The notes under the pieces are model-generated. The model saw nothing but the letters and a program-made list of their open reading frames with translations. It had not been told where the DNA came from and did no database searches. This document shows positions 60,900 through 64,000 of a stretch of DNA of 64,000 nucleotides, in pieces. The DNA is from Opisthorchis felineus (Eukaryota; Platyhelminthes; Trematoda; Opisthorchiida; Opisthorchiidae): assembly GCA_004794785.1 (NCBI GenBank), contig SJOL01005588.1, positions 178,249 through 242,248 of the forward strand, given 5' to 3'. The first letter of the stretch is position 1. Every line of letters starts with the position of its first letter. The translations under genes and the position numbers were made by a program.

Positions 60900-62590
60900 A
60901 AGGTCGCCGAAATTTGAAACGATGTTTAAAGGGGTTATCACAAAGAGAATATGCTATCTGTGTAGTCTCCCAAAGTTTGGCCTTGTACGTGTCCAACGGT
61001 CCAAACGTTATCCAGAGAAGGAAACCGTTTGAAGTGATTGGAATAATACTCCGAAGAACGATTCAAATGGTCTCCTGTTACCTCAAATCCGGACTGTCGG
61101 TCTTTCTGCGAATATGTGAATATGAAGCCCCTTTCAGCCTCAGAAGTGTCCGAGAGTATATCCCTACTCAAGCATCATTGTGTCCCTGGTCTTGAAGACC
61201 TTCCGCCTGCTCACCTCAAGGATGGAGGTGGGTTTCTCAGCCAATGCTTGTCTAGCCAATTTGAGTCCATCGGGAGAAAGAGGGCGTTCCATAAAACTGA
61301 GGATGAGTCCATAATAGTGTCCGTCTTCAAAAAGGATACTCGCAGTGAATATAGTAACCGTAAGAGTGTCAGTTTGACTTTCGTTGTATCAAGGCTTCTG
61401 GCTTCACTGATTCTTCATCTTACGGCGGCATTCAAATCCTTGATCCGAGATCAGCAAGCGGGATTTCGACCGGGTAGAGGCTGCGTCAACCATATCTTCA
61501 CAGTCCGTGAGGTGTTAGAGCAACGTCACTGATGCTTTGCTGCCGTGCAATCATGGTTAATTTGGAAGCCTCATCGTGAAGAAAAGAATAAAGGTAGATG
61601 GGGAAGGAACTTGGTGCTAGTCTACCTCAATCAGTCTGATGTGCATGCACATCCAGACACTCATTCAGGAAATCTGGACAGAAACTGAAAACAAGAACGC
61701 CACTGACATCAACTGGCAGCCATATCTTGCAGCATCTCCTTCAAAGTGCAAAGTCATGCTTCAGAAGTGCAGTGTCTAAGTATGCACCTTGAAACTCAAG
61801 AAGCCCTGGATGTTGTAAAGAATTTGGCATATCTCGATAGTTGTAAGGGCTCTGACGGAAGTGTGCCTGATGAAGCCAGTGAGTGGTTCTCAAAGGCGGG
61901 AATCGCGTTTGCAAACTTGCGTCATTTGTGGCGTCAAAATGCATACCAATGGGACTCAAGAGTTGTATTGTTGTGTGGTTGCCAGATAAGGTCTCTGTGG
62001 ACAGATGATGTGAGGCGTCTTCAGGTTTTTGACTATCAATATCTCCGAAGCGTTCCTGGTGTCTGATGGCTTCAAACGATTCGTAACGAAGTAGTTAGAA
62101 AACAAGTGGTTAGTTGTGCAGCGGGCACTTCAATCACGGAAAACATCCAGCACCATCACCTGCGGTGGCTCAGCCATGTGCTACACACGTTGAAGCCTCG
62201 TCCACTGAGACGGGTGTTATTTTCCATGCCTCCTTCTGAATGGTGTGAAATACGAGGTGGACAACGTATGACTTCGCATAATGGCGTGAAGGAGATTACG
62301 AAGATGTTGATGCGATCCGCTTCTAGGAAGGGGTCGCCGTGATCCCGGCTGCGCTTGGCTGCAGGCATTGCAAGAAATGGCGGATAGCCTATGTCAGTGG
62401 AGTTCGTTGTGTCAGCTTCTTACAGATTGATTAAGCATCAGACTACTTGCGAAAGACCAGCACCATGCCCCCTTACCCATTCTTTTTCTTTTCAGTTTGA
62501 GGCTCCAAGTATAATTAAGTAAACTTTGCAAGAAGTAGACCATTGGTATCAACATTGGTGTTACTGTTTTCAATGATGATGACAACTTGT
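60900..62590 (+). mobile_element. LINE relic: RT to 3' end, interrupted by an antisense LINE piece
   Basis: Plus-strand frames give KPLSASEVSESISLLKHH, GLEDLPPAHLKDGGGFL, then QQAGFRPGRGCVNHIFTVRE (RT fingers, strongly conserved). After an insert at 61533-61740 the RT resumes with KCKVML, NLAYLDSC, IAFANLRHLWR and DDVRRLQVFDYQYLRSV. The C-terminal HHLRWLSHVLHTLKPRPLRR block follows, then the stop and a 3' UTR that ends near a GATGATGAC tract at about 62580. The palm with YADD is missing. Inactive. Confidence 0.85.
61533..61740 (-). mobile_element. Antisense LINE 3' fragment inside the sense LINE
   Basis: On the minus strand this reads the LINE C-terminus (LQDMAA block) and 3' UTR of the family at 46.4 kb, and lies where the RT palm should be. 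It is nested or rearranged within 60900-62590. Confidence 0.7.
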
Positions 62591-63710
62591 TCGGGGAAAA
62601 CGTCGCAGCAGGAGACGCGAATATTTTGGTAGGAACACTAAAAAGACTGCTTCTGTGATAACTATCGCATGCCATTCTACTTTTTGGAAGATCGGTAGTG
62701 GCATCGAGGTACCCCAATATCGTGGAACTAATTCAGTTCAACAGACGTAAAAAAATTTGTGGGGCGGTTTCAGAAGTGTTGAGATGCAGTATTTATGAAA
62801 TTCAGCTGGTTCTCCATCTTCTCAGGGGCTTTCTGCTTTTCAGTTGCTTGACAAGTGCAACTATCTCCGGTTCACTTGGCTCTCTACAGGTGACAATAGG
62901 TTATGCTGATTTCTAGTTCCTGAGTTTGGGTTGGCAAGTGATTTAGCAGTATCTCGCCCGTTGATTCATCATCTCGGTACTGTAGTTGAGAAACTACATT
63001 TGCCCCACGTAGCAGATACTGTTGAGACCGCAAGTTTTAGGGGGCCACGCAAAAAAAGTCAGCCGAAACAACGAACTTCCGAAGCGGTTTCATGCCGGAT
63101 GCAATTTTCGACCAGTATGAGGTATAATTTTTCCGGCCTGATCTAGTGGCTTTTCGCCGGAGCATGCGAAACTCAGCAGGTTTAGTGAAAAAGGTTTTCG
63201 TCGTGTTTGTGGGTGTCCAGTCTTTACGAGATCACGACACATAGCCCAGCTAGTTTACAGTAGCTTGTTTTCAATGCTTTCCACTATTCATCACTTTCGT
63301 CGACAGCTGTAAACCTTCAATAAACACTAGTGCCCAACTGCCATACAAACATGAGAAAGAATGCCCGCGTAAAGTGTGGAAACAAAGGGAAATAGCGCGA
63401 TCGTTTACAAACAACCATATATTCCTATGGGAAACGACCAAAAAACATGATATCTACACTTTGGAACAGCATCCGGGCATCGTATCGAAGATACCACCAG
63501 TGAAATCCGCCCAACGTCCCATGTGAACCTCGCTCGATATGAGCCTAGCATACGACAGAAAAACTTAGGCAGTCCGACAATGAAATGACAGCGTGCGGAA
63601 GCAATTGCATGCTAGTGCTGTAGGGTTTCTAACCAAAGAAGGAGAACCAAACGGACCGGAACTAGGAATGGGCGAAGATCTCGTAACATTCATTTCGGCG
63701 CCGATATTCT

Positions 63711-63787
63711 CATCATCATCATCATCAAAGACAGCAACAACAGTGTTGACACTGATGCTTCACTGCCGTACAACCATAAGGTTCGTC

Positions 63788-63822
<35 letters not shown>

Positions 63823-64000
63823 GTACATATGTACATATATTTAAAGCCCTAGAGTAAAAAGAAGAGAAAAAGCTTGGGTGAGGGAGAGGACCTAGTTCTG
63901 GCCTACGTCAAGCATTCTGAGGTGCCTACACCTCCAAGCGCTCAATCAGACAATCTGGAAAGAAACTGACAGCACGAACGCCACTGACACCGATTAGCCG
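63711..64000 (-). mobile_element. LINE 3' end fragment running off the right edge
   Basis: Begins (on plus) with CATCATCATCATCATCA, then AAAGACAGCAACAACAGTGT and further blocks shared with 46.4, 59.7 and 61.5 kb; on the minus strand it is the LINE 3' UTR and C-terminus. It has acquired an (AT)15 tract at 63792-63821. The element continues beyond the window. Confidence 0.8.
63792..63821. repeat. (AT)15 microsatellite inside LINE 3' UTR
   Basis: Uninterrupted alternating T and A, followed by ACGTACATATGTACATATAT. It is absent from the LINE copies at 46.4 and 61.6 kb. Confidence 0.95.

Larger units (their letters stand above)
58160..64000. other. Region upstream of ORC4
   Basis: No host exon was recognised. 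58.2-59.6 kb shows nothing identifiable and should hold the ORC4 promoter. The rest is LINE, SINE and repeat D. 62.6-63.7 kb holds nothing recognised. Confidence 0.6.

Noticed and set aside
1..64000. CRISPR arrays, operons, ribosome binding sites or phage genes
   Set aside because: Nothing of the kind was seen; spliced genes and eukaryotic retroelements rule out a prokaryotic reading.

Overview
This is a 64 kb piece of a eukaryotic nuclear genome. The spliced genes have GT-AG and GC-AG introns, including two introns of 35-37 nt. The remaining sequence is dense with decayed retroelements, tRNA-derived SINEs and hammerhead-ribozyme elements. Together these point to a parasitic flatworm, most likely a digenean trematode with a mid-sized, repeat-rich genome. 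I cannot name the species from sequence alone.

Two host genes are readable, both on the minus strand. (1) An ETS-domain transcription factor of the PEA3 (ETV1/4/5) type occupies 1-21228. It has four coding exons (20888-21228, 6898-7205, 3390-4078, 1-1057) whose intron phases fit exactly. The ETS domain is split between the last two exons, and the reading frame is still open at the left edge of the window. (2) ORC4, subunit 4 of the origin recognition complex, occupies 38875-58159. Its first three exons (57989-58159, 57876-57951, 57518-57840) are separated by 37-nt and 35-nt introns. A conserved exon follows at 50068-50427 and the C-terminal exon lies at 38875-39167. The roughly 75 residues between the last two were not securely located, and one candidate exon is given near 47.8 kb.

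Region by region: 1058-20887 is ETS intron sequence, with a hammerhead foldback element at 1.5-1.8 kb and a LINE fragment at 12 kb. 21229-38874 is intergenic and holds hammerhead-element relics (24.0-24.9 and 29.2 kb), a decayed Ty3/Gypsy element with a nested SINE (25.4-27.5 kb), a Penelope-like RT relic (31.5 kb), an (AT)17 tract, a LINE relic (34.6-35.0 kb) and a 96%-identical inverted repeat (36.5-37.2 kb). 39168-50067 is the last large ORC4 interval, with a hammerhead element, foldback repeats, two abutting LINE fragments and two SINEs. 50428-57517 is another large ORC4 intron with SINEs and RT relics. 58160-64000 lies upstream of ORC4 and consists mostly of LINE and SINE sequence.

The most unusual signal is a family of short elements that combine a long palindrome, a type-I-like hammerhead ribozyme and a conserved tail. 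The copy at 1465-1815 keeps an intact catalytic core and lies antisense in the ETS-domain intron. A Penelope-like RT relic, from a class known to carry hammerheads, is in the same window.
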